Shown here piece after piece: positions 11,470 through 21,147 of a stretch of DNA of 64,000 bases. The position numbers were made by a program, and so were the translations under genes. The stretch comes from Alopecurus myosuroides (taxonomy: Eukaryota; Streptophyta; Magnoliopsida; Poales; Poaceae). The stretch spans positions 324,204,941 to 324,268,940 of the forward strand of contig CM054057.1 of NCBI GenBank assembly GCA_028641055.1, in the 5' to 3' direction. How positions within the stretch are numbered: position 1 is the stretch's first letter; each line of letters begins with the position of its first letter. The notes under the pieces are model-generated. The model did no database searches, had not been told where the DNA came from, and worked only from the letters and a program-made list of their open reading frames with translations.

Positions 11470-12260
11470 TTTAATTGTTCAAAATAGATTACAAGGTTCA
11501 TATTTGATAATAACACACAATTTTAGGTGGATTACATGTTTCACTTGTTGAAAAAGGATTTAGAATAAATTACTTATGAATTAAACAAGTTTAAGCAAGA
11601 ATTAAATGAATTGATTCAAGTATGAATTTATTTGAAGTTTTATTTGTTCAAAACATCAAACCAAATTCATATTTGAAAAGTTTATGCTTTGATGGTTTGA
11701 AAACATATTTTATAAGTTCAAAAGTAATTTAATTTGATCAAGTTATGAATTTAACAGTATTAAATGATTTAAACAAGGTTTAAATTAGTTAAGCAATTTT
11801 AATTACTCAAAACATGAAACAAATTTTATATTCGGAAAGTTGGTTTAATTTAGCATGGAAAACATATTTTATTTGTTGAAATTGGATTTAAAATGAGCAA
11901 GTTATTATTTTGGCAATTTTAAATGCAATAATTAAGAAACAGTTGTTTTCAGCAATTTAAATTATTCAAAACAGCAAACAAAGTTGATATTTGGAAAGTA
12001 CATGAAAAATGGGATGGAAAACATATTTAGTTTGTTGAATTTGGAATTTTTATGTTCAAGTTATGAATTTTGCAAAATTAAGTGAATTAAACAAGAATTC
12101 AAATATTGCACCAATTTAAAATATTCAAAACAGTAAACAAATTTTATATTTGGATAGAGCATTTAATTTGGTATTGAAAACATATTTAAAAAGTGGAATT
12201 TGGAGTTGAAATGATTTATTTATGCAATTTACAAGTTTGATGTGCAATCTGCCATTTTAT
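11470..12260 (-). repeat. Diverged ~159-bp tandem array in element C LTR
   Basis: The anchor TTCAAAA(C/T)A recurs at 11478, 11647, 11805, 11965 and 12124, giving spacings of 169, 158, 160 and 159 bp. Each unit continues with an AAC-AAATT-ATATTTG-AAAG pattern and a GAAAACATATTT block. Units are heavily diverged but stay in register. The other LTR has the same array at about 23365-24120. Element D LTRs hold only one recognisable unit (near 31280-31370). Confidence 0.7.
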
Positions 12261-12383
12261 TTACTATCTAGGGACTTAGAAAAACATTTGTAGGGACCTA
12301 GAAGTTAACAGCAGGGACTTGTTGGTGATTTCTGTGAAGTTCTGTAACCAAACAAAAAGAATAAAAAGTTTGATTTTTATTTG

Positions 12384-12452
12384 AGGGAGGGGGGACTCGA
12401 ACCCCTGCCCTCTGTTGTGTGCGCGGTGGTGGCTACCACTGCGGTAGTGCTG
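12384..12452 (-). other. tRNA-like module (A and B box) in element C 3' LTR
   Basis: On the minus strand, CTACCGCAGTGGTAG (12447-12433) resembles a tRNA D-arm/A-box and GGTTCGAGTCC (12403-12393) is a perfect B-box/T-arm core, followed by CCCCTCCC. The spacing of about 30 bp fits a tRNA gene. It lacks a convincing acceptor stem, so I call it tRNA-like, not a tRNA gene. The copy in the other LTR is at 24277-24345. Confidence 0.6.
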
Positions 12453-12731
12453 AATTGTTGACAGAATGGGGGGTCGGGGGGGGGGGTATAAGGTGCAGTT
12501 GCGGGCGTAACTGAACTTTGAAGTTCAGTTGGTCTGAAATTCCGTCAGACGCGCGACGGCCGCCGGCGAGGAAGGCTCGAGGTGCTGCTGCGCTCGAGTG
12601 GGGCGCTGCGGACGTGCGTGGGCGTGTGCTGCTCGGTGCGAGCTCGAGGACAGTAAGAGGAAGGGAAGGAGAGGCGAGGGGGAGCTCACCTCTGTGACGA
12701 GAAACAGCAGGCGCTCGGTGGCGACCGGCGG

Positions 12732-13297
12732 TGTCGGATATATACTGAATAGGGGTATAGAAGATGGTAGACAAAGAGCCGGACTACCAGGGTGGCCTAC
12801 ATGGTAATGGGCTTAGGTCCATTGGGCGGCCCAGTAGTCCGACGCGCAGAAGCCGGATTCTAGAAGAACCCGGATCACGGCCCGCATGATCTGGCTTGGA
12901 GGAGAAGACGGATTCCTTGCTTTCCAAGTTACAAGTTAAACGTAGTCTTCTAGGTTTCTTATTCTGTAAGCCCTAATCCGGCTATTATATAAAGCCGGAC
13001 GGGAGATAGATTAAACAAGATAAAGTAAAAGTTAGACACAAGTTCAAGCTCTACGCAACTCGCCGAGAAGCTCATCCTCGCCGAGAAGCTAGATCTACAC
13101 CCTCACATTGTAACCCAGATAAACGGGCTTTAGTCCCAATTAGTGAGAAGTGCAGGAGTAGGTACGCCGTACTGTCGCGACGTACCGAACCTGGGTAAAA
13201 TCCCGTGTTCTGTGTTACTACGCTATCCCGTTACCCCACGTCTCTACCGTAGTCTCATGGCACCCCCGTCTATGAAAACTACTACGATGTCTCGACA
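12732..13297 (+). repeat. T1 5' LTR
   Basis: The LTR is 566 bp, starting TGTCGGATATATAC and ending GATGTCTCGACA (TGTCG/CGACA inverted ends). A TATA box TATATAAA lies at 12986-12993. A reading frame is open through its last ~155 bp and continues across the primer-binding site into gag. It differs from the 3' LTR at two positions (in CCCGCATGAT and AAGCCCTAAT). Confidence 0.95.
12986..12993 (+). promoter_or_regulatory. TATA box of T1 5' LTR
   Basis: TATATAAA lies about 250 bp into the LTR, and the same word is in the 3' LTR. It is the expected position for the promoter of the genomic RNA, leaving about 280 bp of R/U5 downstream. Confidence 0.6.
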
Positions 13298-13934
13298 GTT
13301 GGCGCCCACCGTGGGGCAAACGACGTCAGGCGTGAAATTCCGATCTGGGATACTTGGCGGAATTGGAAGATCGATCACTGTCGGAAGCTTGGAGTTCGAC
13401 GACGACGTCGGCCGCTTCCTCGACAACGGATCCTATATACCGGCGCAAAACCACCTGGTAAGTGCCTGCGTGTTACCGATCGGATCTGCTAACATCTTTA
13501 TCGGACTAACTGCAGAGGCAATGGGGTTTTGCGGTGGAAGCAAGTTTATCCCACCCGCCCTATACCCAGTCGAAGACGACTATGATGCCGGATTCTGCTC
13601 AGATCGCCGACAAAAAAGTGATACACACTTTATCGGCATGGTGCAATCCGAAATCGCTGAAAACACGGATGACGGAAATCCCGTGCAAGAGGCAGATAAC
13701 AACCTACCCGTCATAGAGACGGAAGAACAAATACCCGTCGCAGAGACTGAAGATCCGACATCCGTCAACCAGACTATGAACTCGGAAGCAGAGTCCGTGC
13801 TTGCCGCCATTGAGGCGAGGTTGGAGTCGGAAACCGGATCGGATAACTTCGACTCCGAAGACGAAGACGAGGATGCCTTCGTAAGAAAGGTTAATTCCTT
13901 TCAAGAGGGATTCCATGAAGTGCTAATAGCATAA
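13257..13934 (+). CDS. T1 gag N-terminal remnant, ORF starting in the LTR
   Basis: The frame opens at an ATG inside the 5' LTR, reads through the LTR end and primer-binding site (MSRQLAPTVGQ) and continues to a TAA at 13932-13934, giving 225 aa. The C-terminal half is acidic and repetitive (TEEQIPVAETEDPTSVNQT; DNFDSEDEDEDAF). No capsid core or zinc knuckle is present, so it can only be the gag leader left by a deletion that joins it to integrase. The same read-through across the primer site occurs in T2. A function as a protein is doubtful. Confidence 0.55.
   Translation: MAPPSMKTTTMSRQLAPTVGQTTSGVKFRSGILGGIGRSITVGSLEFDDDVGRFLDNGSYIPAQNHLVSACVLPIGSANIFIGLTAEAMGFCGGSKFIPPALYPVEDDYDAGFCSDRRQKSDTHFIGMVQSEIAENTDDGNPVQEADNNLPVIETEEQIPVAETEDPTSVNQTMNSEAESVLAAIEARLESETGSDNFDSEDEDEDAFVRKVNSFQEGFHEVLIA
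13300..13317 (+). other. T1 primer-binding site (tRNA-Lys type)
   Basis: TGGCGCCCACCGTGGGGC starts two bases after the LTR end. It matches the complement of the plant tRNA-Lys(CUU) 3' end as I recall it. The identical sequence follows the T2 LTR at 47927. Confidence 0.85.
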
Positions 13935-13936
13935 TA

Positions 13937-14653
13937 ACTGATAACGAGACAAATTTCTCCATTGGGGAGTTGGCAAAATACTGCCAACAAACGGGAATCC
14001 GCTTAGATCTTGCATCTGTGGCACACCCGCAATCTAATGGACAGGTTGAAAGAATGAACAGTTCAATCCTGCAAGGAATACGCCCAAGACTCGAATCTCC
14101 TCTACATAGAGCAGCTGGAGCATGGGTAGAAGAGCTACCTTCCGTGTTATGGAGTATTCGAACGACGCCAAATAGGTCAACTGAGCAAACCCCGTTTTTC
14201 CTAGTTTATGGTGCGGAAGCTATTCTTCCAACGGACATGATCCATGATAGCCCAAGAGTGCAGAATTTTGACGACTCGGATGCCGAAGAAGCACGACAGG
14301 ATGCCGTCGATCTCTTAGAAGAGGAACGAGAACTTGTGCTTCAAAGATCTGCCATCTACCAGCAAGGTTTACGACGTTATCATAGTCGGAAAATCAGGCA
14401 TCGTTCTTTTAAAGAAGGTGATTTAGTGCTGAGATTGGTGCAGCAAAGGAAGCACAAATTGGCCCCAGTATGGGAAGGACCATTTGTCATCAGTAAAGCC
14501 ATGAAGAATGGATCATACTATCTTGCCGACATTCGAGATACGGAGGATGATCCCGAGAAGCCGAATCGCAAAAGAAAGAGAAAAATAGATGATGAACTAG
14601 GAGAGACAAAAAGGCCTTGGAGTATCCAGCAATTACGTCCCTTCTATACTTAG
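13937..14653 (+). pseudogene. T1 integrase, C-terminal half
   Basis: The frame begins abruptly with the second catalytic aspartate region (TDNETNF), then ASVAHPQSNGQVERMN with the catalytic glutamate, the LVYGAEAILPTD motif, a Glu-rich helix and the C-terminal GPF-type module (WEGPFVISKAMKNGSYYL). It ends in KRPWSIQQLRPFYT with TAG at 14651-14653. The HHCC domain and first aspartate are absent. The frame is open for about 238 codons. It follows the gag stop by only two bases, so the deletion joined gag leader to mid-integrase. It has no catalytic ability alone. Confidence 0.85.
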
Positions 14654-15255
14654 TTCAATTTCTATGTAAACATCTTTGAGACCATGAAATAAAGTTGTCG
14701 GAATGTTGTCATTCATATTTCATTATAAGTACAAAATATTTCCGTCTCATCTATTTCCCAATGATCTTACAAATACTCAATGTTAACCCGAATTGTGCCT
14801 GCGTGCTCGGTGTTTAAAAGCTGAATGATTCGGCCTGTTAAAGGTTAAAGGAAACTCGGATTGTGCCTGCGTGCCCAAGTTTCAAAGCAGTTCCTTGTTT
14901 TCTCTAAATTTTATCTGATTGTGTATGTGTTGGGTTACTGAAACTAGTCAGTAAAAATGCTTCTAGCATGATCCATGTTTTTGAGTTTTAAAACTGTTTG
15001 GTTCGTCCCCAGTTACTCGACATGACGATACATATTGCTAGTTGAGCTATTTTTAAACACTAGAGCAGTTAAAACACAGTTGCCAGATTACTTAGAAGAT
15101 AAAGGAACAGTCAAACCCGGAAAAACTTTGCAAGAAACTTGAAATTGCAAAAGGCGGAGTTCTTGTTTCGACAAACGACATAGAAGCATTACAATATGAA
15201 TTGCATTGTAAAAATGCTCTTATACACATCCATCATTCGGGTCGAGTGTATTCCC
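14654..15255 (+). other. T1 region between integrase end and antisense gene
   Basis: About 600 bp without an open frame of note. It contains two copies of a phrase like CGGATTGTGCCTGCGTGC (about 14790 and 14850). It lies downstream of both convergent reading units (integrase on +, antisense gene on -) and probably holds the 3' untranslated end and polyadenylation signals of the antisense transcript. Confidence 0.5.
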
Positions 15256-17945
15256 TCAAGCATCCGAGTCTTCATCACTGCTATCATTCTCGGGGGCTGC
15301 GGGCACTTCTTCTTCCGGATAAGTAATGGAAATGTTGACCATAGAGGCAATCTTGGAAGCGTGCCCTTTAACTTCGTCAAAAATCGCATTTCGTTGCGCT
15401 TCTGTATATCCTTGAGGGATACCGGATGCTACGCGCCAAGATTTGGCATTAGGGTAATGTAGACGCATAAGGCCAAGTGCCATGTGTGCACCACCTCGTG
15501 CGGCAGAGCGAAGGATGGATTCTTTCGACTCTGCTACTTCTGTGATGGCACCCGGAAGTCGGTAGACTTCCGAAAAGCATACAGTACTTGTGGGAAGGAA
15601 TTTATTAATCAGCTGCATTCCTGCATTCCTGATGGAATTCCACACTTCTCCAAAGGCCCGGATCTTTTCAGTCCGAGAAATTCCTGGAAAATTTCCTGCT
15701 TTTTTGACAAAAGTAAAGGTTACATGGAAAGATACAAGAAATAAGACAAGAAGACATTGGTAAAAAGAAGTTAACTTACCAAGAACCTTGTCAATTTCGT
15801 CGCCTTCTTTCATGCGCGGGAGTAGCATACTTTCCAAATCATTGATAACAGATTTATCTTCCGCTGCCTGTAAAGAGGCCTTGGATTGAGCAATCCCAAG
15901 GGCCAGATTACTGGCTTCTAGGTCTTCTTGAGCTTTCAGAAGTTCCTTTCGGAGGTTTGAGTTTTCCTCACGAAGCTGAGAAACATGGACAGCGTTTTCT
16001 GCTAATTTGTTGGCTTTGTTTAAAGCAGCTGGAGGGCAATAATTAATTTGAGTTTACAAAACAATTCCGAAGAATTCTCCAGAGAAAACAAATGGTACAA
16101 AATAAAATACCGGTGGCTTTTGATAGTTGCCGCTGAGATGACGCTAGTTCGTTGCTTTTAGACTCAATAACAGATTGAAGGGTTTTTACTTCTCTGCTCT
16201 TGAGACTAAGCTTCTTAAAAACTTCCATGTTTATGGCGTCTGCGGAATGCTAAAACATGGAAATGAAAGCCAGATGCTTAAGTTTGAACAGGCATACGAA
16301 GAAACATTAAGAAGAATTCATATTTCAACTTAATGCTTGGGGGCTAGAAGTATTACCTGGCTCATTTCTCTCAAATTGATTAAGACCTCGTTGAATTCTT
16401 TGGCATATTCCGCGAAGAGAATTCCAACGTGATGAAGGCCATCGTGTATAACCTGACGAGGCGAAAATGCGATATCATTGCGAACAACTAATCCATTTTG
16501 TGGCCAAGGGCGAATCAGAGGCGCAGGAACAAAGAATTTCTTTGCCTCCGGACGAATATATCCGAGTTCGTCGAATGGTTCTTCTTTTATCCGGATATCG
16601 TCCAGGTTGGGAATAGATTCCTCTTTGGTAGCTGATTGCCTTTTGCGCTTCCGATTGTTGTGAAACTCGGCATGTAATTTGTTGAGTTCAGCGTCGGAAG
16701 CAAGATCATTTTCTCCAAGTTCATCAAACTGGGAAGGAGTTAACAATATGTTAAAAAGCGGAGAGAGAAGATAATCTGAAGAAAAACGTGGAAACAAGGA
16801 AAGATAAATACCTTAGGGACCAGATTTTCTACGTGGTAAATCGCCAGACTTTCCTCAATCTGACTACTGACGGCGACCAGTTCGTGAAGTCGTCCTATAA
16901 AATCCTTTCTGGTAAAGGCCTTATCTGTTCCTCTCATGCTATCTTCTGGCCCTTGGTATTCGCAAAGAAGCCGAGAACGAAAAGAGAGAGGTTGGATACG
17001 GCGTCCAAACCAGCACATAACGGTATCCTTCCCAACCAAAGAAGGTTGAGAGGAAGAAAGTTTGGCGATGCGCCGCTTTATCTTCATCAGGTTTTCTGGC
17101 AAATTTTCCCCTACTGCGGCTATCCAACTCTCGCGAGGAGTAGCGGCAGAATTAACAAAGGGAGGAACCCCGATTGCCCTGCCTGGGAATGGAATACCCT
17201 GATGATAAAAGAAAGAACCTAGCCAAGATTGGTCAGGTTCCGGCATTTCTATTTTTGGATACCATTCCTCCCTAAATTTTCTGAGGATGAAAGATACGGT
17301 TCCGCAAATGGGCGAAATGCCATTTGTGATGTTATGCTTTACCTCAAAGCAATATTGCCAGAAATTTAGGTCAGGTGTTATCCTGAGATATCCTTCGAAA
17401 AGGGCTTGGAAACTGGCTAAGTAGAGGATGGAATTCGGAGAAATATTGTGTGGTTGAACGCCATAAAAGTCAAGGACGTCTAGAAAAAAGGCGGAAGGGG
17501 GAAAACCCATACCTCTCGCAACATGAGAGGTAAGGATGACGCGTTCTCCGACTTCTGGCTTGGGCTCGGGTTCATCTTTCGAGATTCGCCCTTTGCCCTT
17601 AACTATGGATCCCTCCTTTGACATTCGACGAAGAAGGACGAGAGAAGTATTACTCGGACTCCAGTTGCCGACAATTTCTGTTTCGCTGTTGGCTCCGGTG
17701 GCAAAGCGCTCATCGCCACGGGAATGGATCTTGACCCTCGCCGTCGTTGGGACGAACGGAGGGGGTACTGCGGAGCTCGATCCCGCAATGTCCGCGGCGG
17801 CGGAAGTGTTCTCCCCGCCCGCCGTGAAGGCCGTAGTCTTCTCCGGCTCGCCGCCGGTGTGCTTCTGCGATCCCGGCTGCGGATCCAGATCGCTGACGAG
17901 CTCGTCGATGGCGGCGCGGGTTGGCGACGACGGCGAGGAGGCCAT
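15256..17945 (-). CDS. T1 antisense gene: five-exon protein of unknown function
   Basis: Minus-strand exons 17945-16812, 16728-16357, 16249-16111, 16028-15780 and 15695-15256 join in frame to 778 codons including TGA. Every intron has GT and AG ends (for example AAG/GTATTT ... CCCAG/TTTGAT; phases 0, 0, 1, 1). Exon 1 carries a low-complexity N-terminus, then a globular domain (HVARGMGFPPSAFFLDVLDF ... FRSRLLCEY) resembling the family listed as 'putative gypsy type transposon'. Exons 3-4 predict a coiled coil (AENAVHVSQLREENSNLRKE). Exon 5 has a helical domain and an acidic tail (APENDSSDEDSDA). A TATA box lies upstream at 18083-18091. Despite the name in databases, no transposase motif is evident. 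Intactness contrasts with the deleted gag-pol. Confidence 0.82.
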
Positions 17946-18082
17946 CTTTTGGTGGCGCGTTGCGTTCCGGCGTGCGAAGGATGCGTGCGCTGGGACAAGG
18001 AACTTGCTCTCGAGCTCGCGTTCGCGTCAATGGTGTGGGCAGTGAGGGAGTGAGGAAAGTTTCCGATGAGGATGATGATGGC

Positions 18083-18091
18083 TATTTATAG
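18083..18091 (-). promoter_or_regulatory. TATA box of the T1 antisense gene
   Basis: CTATAAATA on the minus strand lies 138 bp upstream of the ATG at 17945, a normal plant core-promoter geometry with a ~100-nt leader. The identical word precedes the T3 antisense gene at 56553. The rest of 18092-18470 would hold upstream control elements; I see none with confidence. Confidence 0.65.
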
Positions 18092-18473
18092 CCAGAAACC
18101 CGTTTAGATACGTGCCAACGGCTCTTTCGACCGTTGGATGCTCGACGCGTGTCGATCGCCGGAAACCACGGGAAATAAAACGGCAGGGGAATGATGGCTA
18201 TCTCCTCGTTTCCCGTGAGAATCTGTCAGAGATACGCTGAGGGGTTTCCCACGTGGAACCAAGCGGCGCTTGCGTCAGCATGTTTAAGACGCTGACGTTA
18301 TGAGTTCCTTTTCCGCGAAGGATTGCGAGAAGAAAAGCCGGACTTTCATAGTTCCGAGTTTTATGTTACCATCTCCTTCAAAAGGAAAGTAGAAAGAATC
18401 AAGACTGCTGAATCAAGATTTCCCGGACAAAATGTATTTGGCGAAAGACGGAGAATCAGAGTTTTGATCCTTC

Positions 18474-18484
18474 CTGGGGGCTAC
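18474..18484 (+). other. T1 polypurine tract
   Basis: CTGGGGGCTAC abuts the 3' LTR start TGTCGG at 18485. It resembles the GGGGACTAC tract next to the T3 LTR. It would prime plus-strand DNA synthesis. Confidence 0.6.
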
Positions 18485-19050
18485 TGTCGGATATATACTG
18501 AATAGGGGTATAGAAGATGGTAGACAAAGAGCCGGACTACCAGGGTGGCCTACATGGTAATGGGCTTAGGTCCATTGGGCGGCCCAGTAGTCCGACGCGC
18601 AGAAGCCGGATTCTAGAAGAACCCGGATCACGGCCCGCGTGATCTGGCTTGGAGGAGAAGACGGATTCCTTGCTTTCCAAGTTACAAGTTAAACGTAGTC
18701 TTCTAGGTTTCTTATTCTGTAAGCCATAATCCGGCTATTATATAAAGCCGGACGGGAGATAGATTAAACAAGATAAAGTAAAAGTTAGACACAAGTTCAA
18801 GCTCTACGCAACTCGCCGAGAAGCTCATCCTCGCCGAGAAGCTAGATCTACACCCTCACATTGTAACCCAGATAAACGGGCTTTAGTCCCAATTAGTGAG
18901 AAGTGCAGGAGTAGGTACGCCGTACTGTCGCGACGTACCGAACCTGGGTAAAATCCCGTGTTCTGTGTTACTACGCTATCCCGTTACCCCACGTCTCTAC
19001 CGTAGTCTCATGGCACCCCCGTCTATGAAAACTACTACGATGTCTCGACA
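18485..19050 (+). repeat. T1 3' LTR
   Basis: The LTR is 566 bp with the same ends and TATA box as the 5' LTR and two substitutions by eye. It is followed by target duplication GGCGG at 19051-19055. Confidence 0.95.
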
Positions 19051-19724
19051 GGCGGCGAATCCGGGACGGCGGCGGCGCTCCGGAGGCGCTCGTGCCCCTC
19101 CCTGGACTCGATGAGGACGAGGGCATCGAGGGGACTCCATTCCCGCACCTAGCCACGGCGGTGGTTCCTCGGAAGGGCGGCGATCGCCGGAGAACAGAGG
19201 GTGGCGGTGGTCGGTTCATGTACAGAGAGAGGATGGTGGTGGGTGGAGAGAAAAAGATCGGCGCCGCGGCGGTGAGAGGGAGAGAGGAGGGGGAACTAGG
19301 GTTAGGGCAGTGAGGGCACGGCCTAGGGTTATAGGGGAGGGGGAGAGCGAGCTTGGACGTTCGTGCCCCTCTCTGTCAACGTGGACATGCCCGATGGCAT
19401 GCCGTACGAGAGGAGGAAGAAAGAGGGGGTACGGGCCAGGGGGCTAGGTGGGCTGGGCCTAGTTGGCCTGCCCCTCTCTCCTTTGCTTGTTTTTTTTATT
19501 ATTTGTTTCTGTTTTATTTTTTTTGCTGAATAGAAATAGGAAGAGAATGAGGGTTTTTGGGTGAGAAATTTTAGGGAAAAAATTTGTGTAGGCTAGTTAT
19601 TACAATAGCAACAAAATGCCAATTTTGGTTTTCCAAAAAGTTCAATTTATTTTGCTGTTTTGTAATTGATTGAATTGGTATGAATTTTGAATATTGGGTG
19701 ATTTATTTAAAAGAAACATTTCCA

Positions 19725-20080
19725 AAAGTTTGAACCCTCAATTTTATTTGAAACAAATTGCTTAGAATTGTTTTGTAAATTTCAATAATTCCAAAGGGTT
19801 GATGTTTGGAATTTTGTTTGAATTTGAATAACATATTGAGTTAAGTGAAGAATTAAAAGCCACAAATTTAAATAGTTGAACCTTATGGATTAAATGGAAA
19901 CAAATGATTATAATTTTTTTGTTAATTTTCATAATTTCAAATTGGGTGCTGTTTGTAAAATGTAATTTGAATTTGAATAACATTTGAATTAAGTTTGGAT
20001 TAAGTGAATTATTAAAAGCCATAATTTTAATGGTTTGAACCTTATGGTTTGATGGAAACAATTGATTGTTTTGATTTGAA
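19725..20080 (-). repeat. Second AT-rich tandem array in element C 3' LTR
   Basis: The phrase TTGAACC(C/T)T followed by GAAACAAAT(T/G) recurs at about 19730, 19876 and 20035, and TTTGAATTTGAATAA recurs at 19817 and 19966. Period is about 146-159 bp, again near the period of the first array. The copy in the other LTR is at about 25295-25650. Confidence 0.6.
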
Positions 20081-20318
20081 ATATCATTTTGGAAATTGTA
20101 AAATCACAAGTATGAAACAAAAGGTTTGAAATTTGGTTTGAAATTCAAATAGAAAACAAAGGAAAACAAATGAAAACAGTTGGAAAACAAAGCAAAACAG
20201 AGGAAAACAAATGGAAAACAAGCAAAACAGATGCAATGAACATGATGTCATGATGCAAAACATAAAATAACAGAGAGCAAACATTCTAATGGCTATTTTT
20301 CATACTTGGGATGTTACA

Positions 20319-20332
20319 AAACGCCCCCCCTT
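20319..20332 (-). other. Element C polypurine tract
   Basis: On the minus strand AAGGGGGGGCGTTT directly precedes the LTR start TGTAACATCCC. This orients element C to the minus strand. Confidence 0.8.
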
Positions 20333-20640
20333 GAAGGAATCGCGCCCCGAGATTCCTACTGAGAAAAGAAAAGGTCCGGATACTTCTTGCGAAGATCCTC
20401 TTGAGCTGTGACACGTGAAACACATCGTGCACCTTGGATAGTTTTTGTGGAAGTTCAAAACGATAGGCATTCCTGACAACTCTTCTGGAAAGACGTCAGG
20501 GAATTTGGAAACCACCGGAACATTTTCAATTGAAGGAAGAGGTTTTGCATCGAGGGTGTATAGCTGAATAGAACTTGATTCATTTGGAAAATAGATTATC
20601 TGGTCCGAAGGGTGGAACAGAGTTATTGATTAGACGCCGG
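20333..20640 (-). pseudogene. Element C: fused remnants of pol (PR-RT linker, integrase end, chromodomain tail)
   Basis: Read on the minus strand, three gypsy pol fragments follow each other with large deletions between them. First is the protease-RT linker (SKFPDVFPEELSGMP). Second, in another frame, is the end of integrase (VHDVFHVSQLKR). Third, in a third frame, is a chromodomain end (EDLRKKYPDLF). The stop and polypurine tract follow. The RT, RNase H and catalytic integrase core are gone. The EDLRKKYP..F ending is what I know from Tekay-type chromoviruses of plants. It cannot make a functional protein. Confidence 0.75.
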
Positions 20641-21130
20641 TAGAATAACTGAAGTGGGAAGCAACAACAAGATTTCAACGGACGAAAAGGATGTTGAAAA
20701 GAACAGGATAACGAAGCAACATTCGGGAAACACGAGAACAAAACACTCCTGAGGTACTACGGAAAACCCATCCGTGCTTCTAAAGGATCAATATCTACTG
20801 CTTAAGGAATAGAGGATCTGCTTCCGGGGCTTACACGCCTCCGTTCTCAATCGTGAGTAGGCAACATGATAAATCACGTCACAACCACCTCCATTCCTAT
20901 GGTCTAGTAGATATAACTATCCTAGAGAAACCAGGATTCGTGAAATCCTAACTTGAAAATTTAGATGAGAAGGGAAAAAAACGTTGCACTTCCTTACCAG
21001 AAAAGGGAGGGTGTGTGGGGAAAGAAGAAAAAGAACAGAATTCCTACTCTCACGTTTCATTTTTCCTATATAGCTACAAAATAGTTTCTAGACTCAACTG
21101 CGACCAGTAAAAAGGGATCCTACAGGAAGA
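20641..21130 (-). other. Element C leader region
   Basis: About 490 bp between the primer-binding site and the pol remnants. I see no gag domain and no substantial open frame. It most likely retains the 5' untranslated leader, where a packaging signal would be expected. Confidence 0.5.
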
Positions 21131-21145
21131 CAGGCTCTGATACCA
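21131..21145 (-). other. Element C primer-binding site (initiator tRNA-Met type)
   Basis: TGGTATCAGAGCCTG on the minus strand lies two bases from the LTR end and matches the complement of the plant initiator tRNA-Met 3' end for its first 12 bases. It marks 21148-25884 as the 5' LTR. Confidence 0.88.
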
Positions 21146-21147
21146 TT

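Larger units (their letters stand above)
12732..19050 (+). mobile_element. Element T1: RT-less Tat-lineage gypsy element with antisense gene
   Basis: The element is 6319 bp with 566-bp LTRs, flanked by target duplication GGCGG (12727-12731 and 19051-19055). The unoccupied site is visible in the other element C LTR at about 24611-24625. Between the LTRs lie a tRNA-Lys-type primer site, a gag N-terminal frame, then directly the second half of integrase, a 3' non-coding stretch and, antisense, an intact five-exon gene (17945-15256). Protease, RT, RNase H and the integrase N-terminus are missing. I see only two differences between the LTRs, so insertion is recent. It must have been mobilised by proteins from another Tat element. 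Confidence 0.92.
9253..20318 (-). repeat. Element C 3' LTR, interrupted by T1
   Basis: LTR sequence runs 9253-12731 and 19056-20318 (about 4742 bp joined). The plus-strand start is TGTCGCACCCGG and the end GGGATGTTACA, so the minus-strand LTR begins TGTAACATCCC. It contains a block shared with element D (about 10195-10680), a diverged ~159-bp tandem array (11470-12260), a tRNA-like module (12384-12452), a GC-rich segment and a second AT-rich array (19725-20080). Short open frames inside are not coding by any sign I can see. Confidence 0.92.

Noticed and set aside
17536..18045. Plus-strand open frames across the start of the T1 antisense gene
   Set aside because: They are opposite-strand shadows of exon 1, which has splice sites, a TATA box and a recognisable domain on the minus strand.
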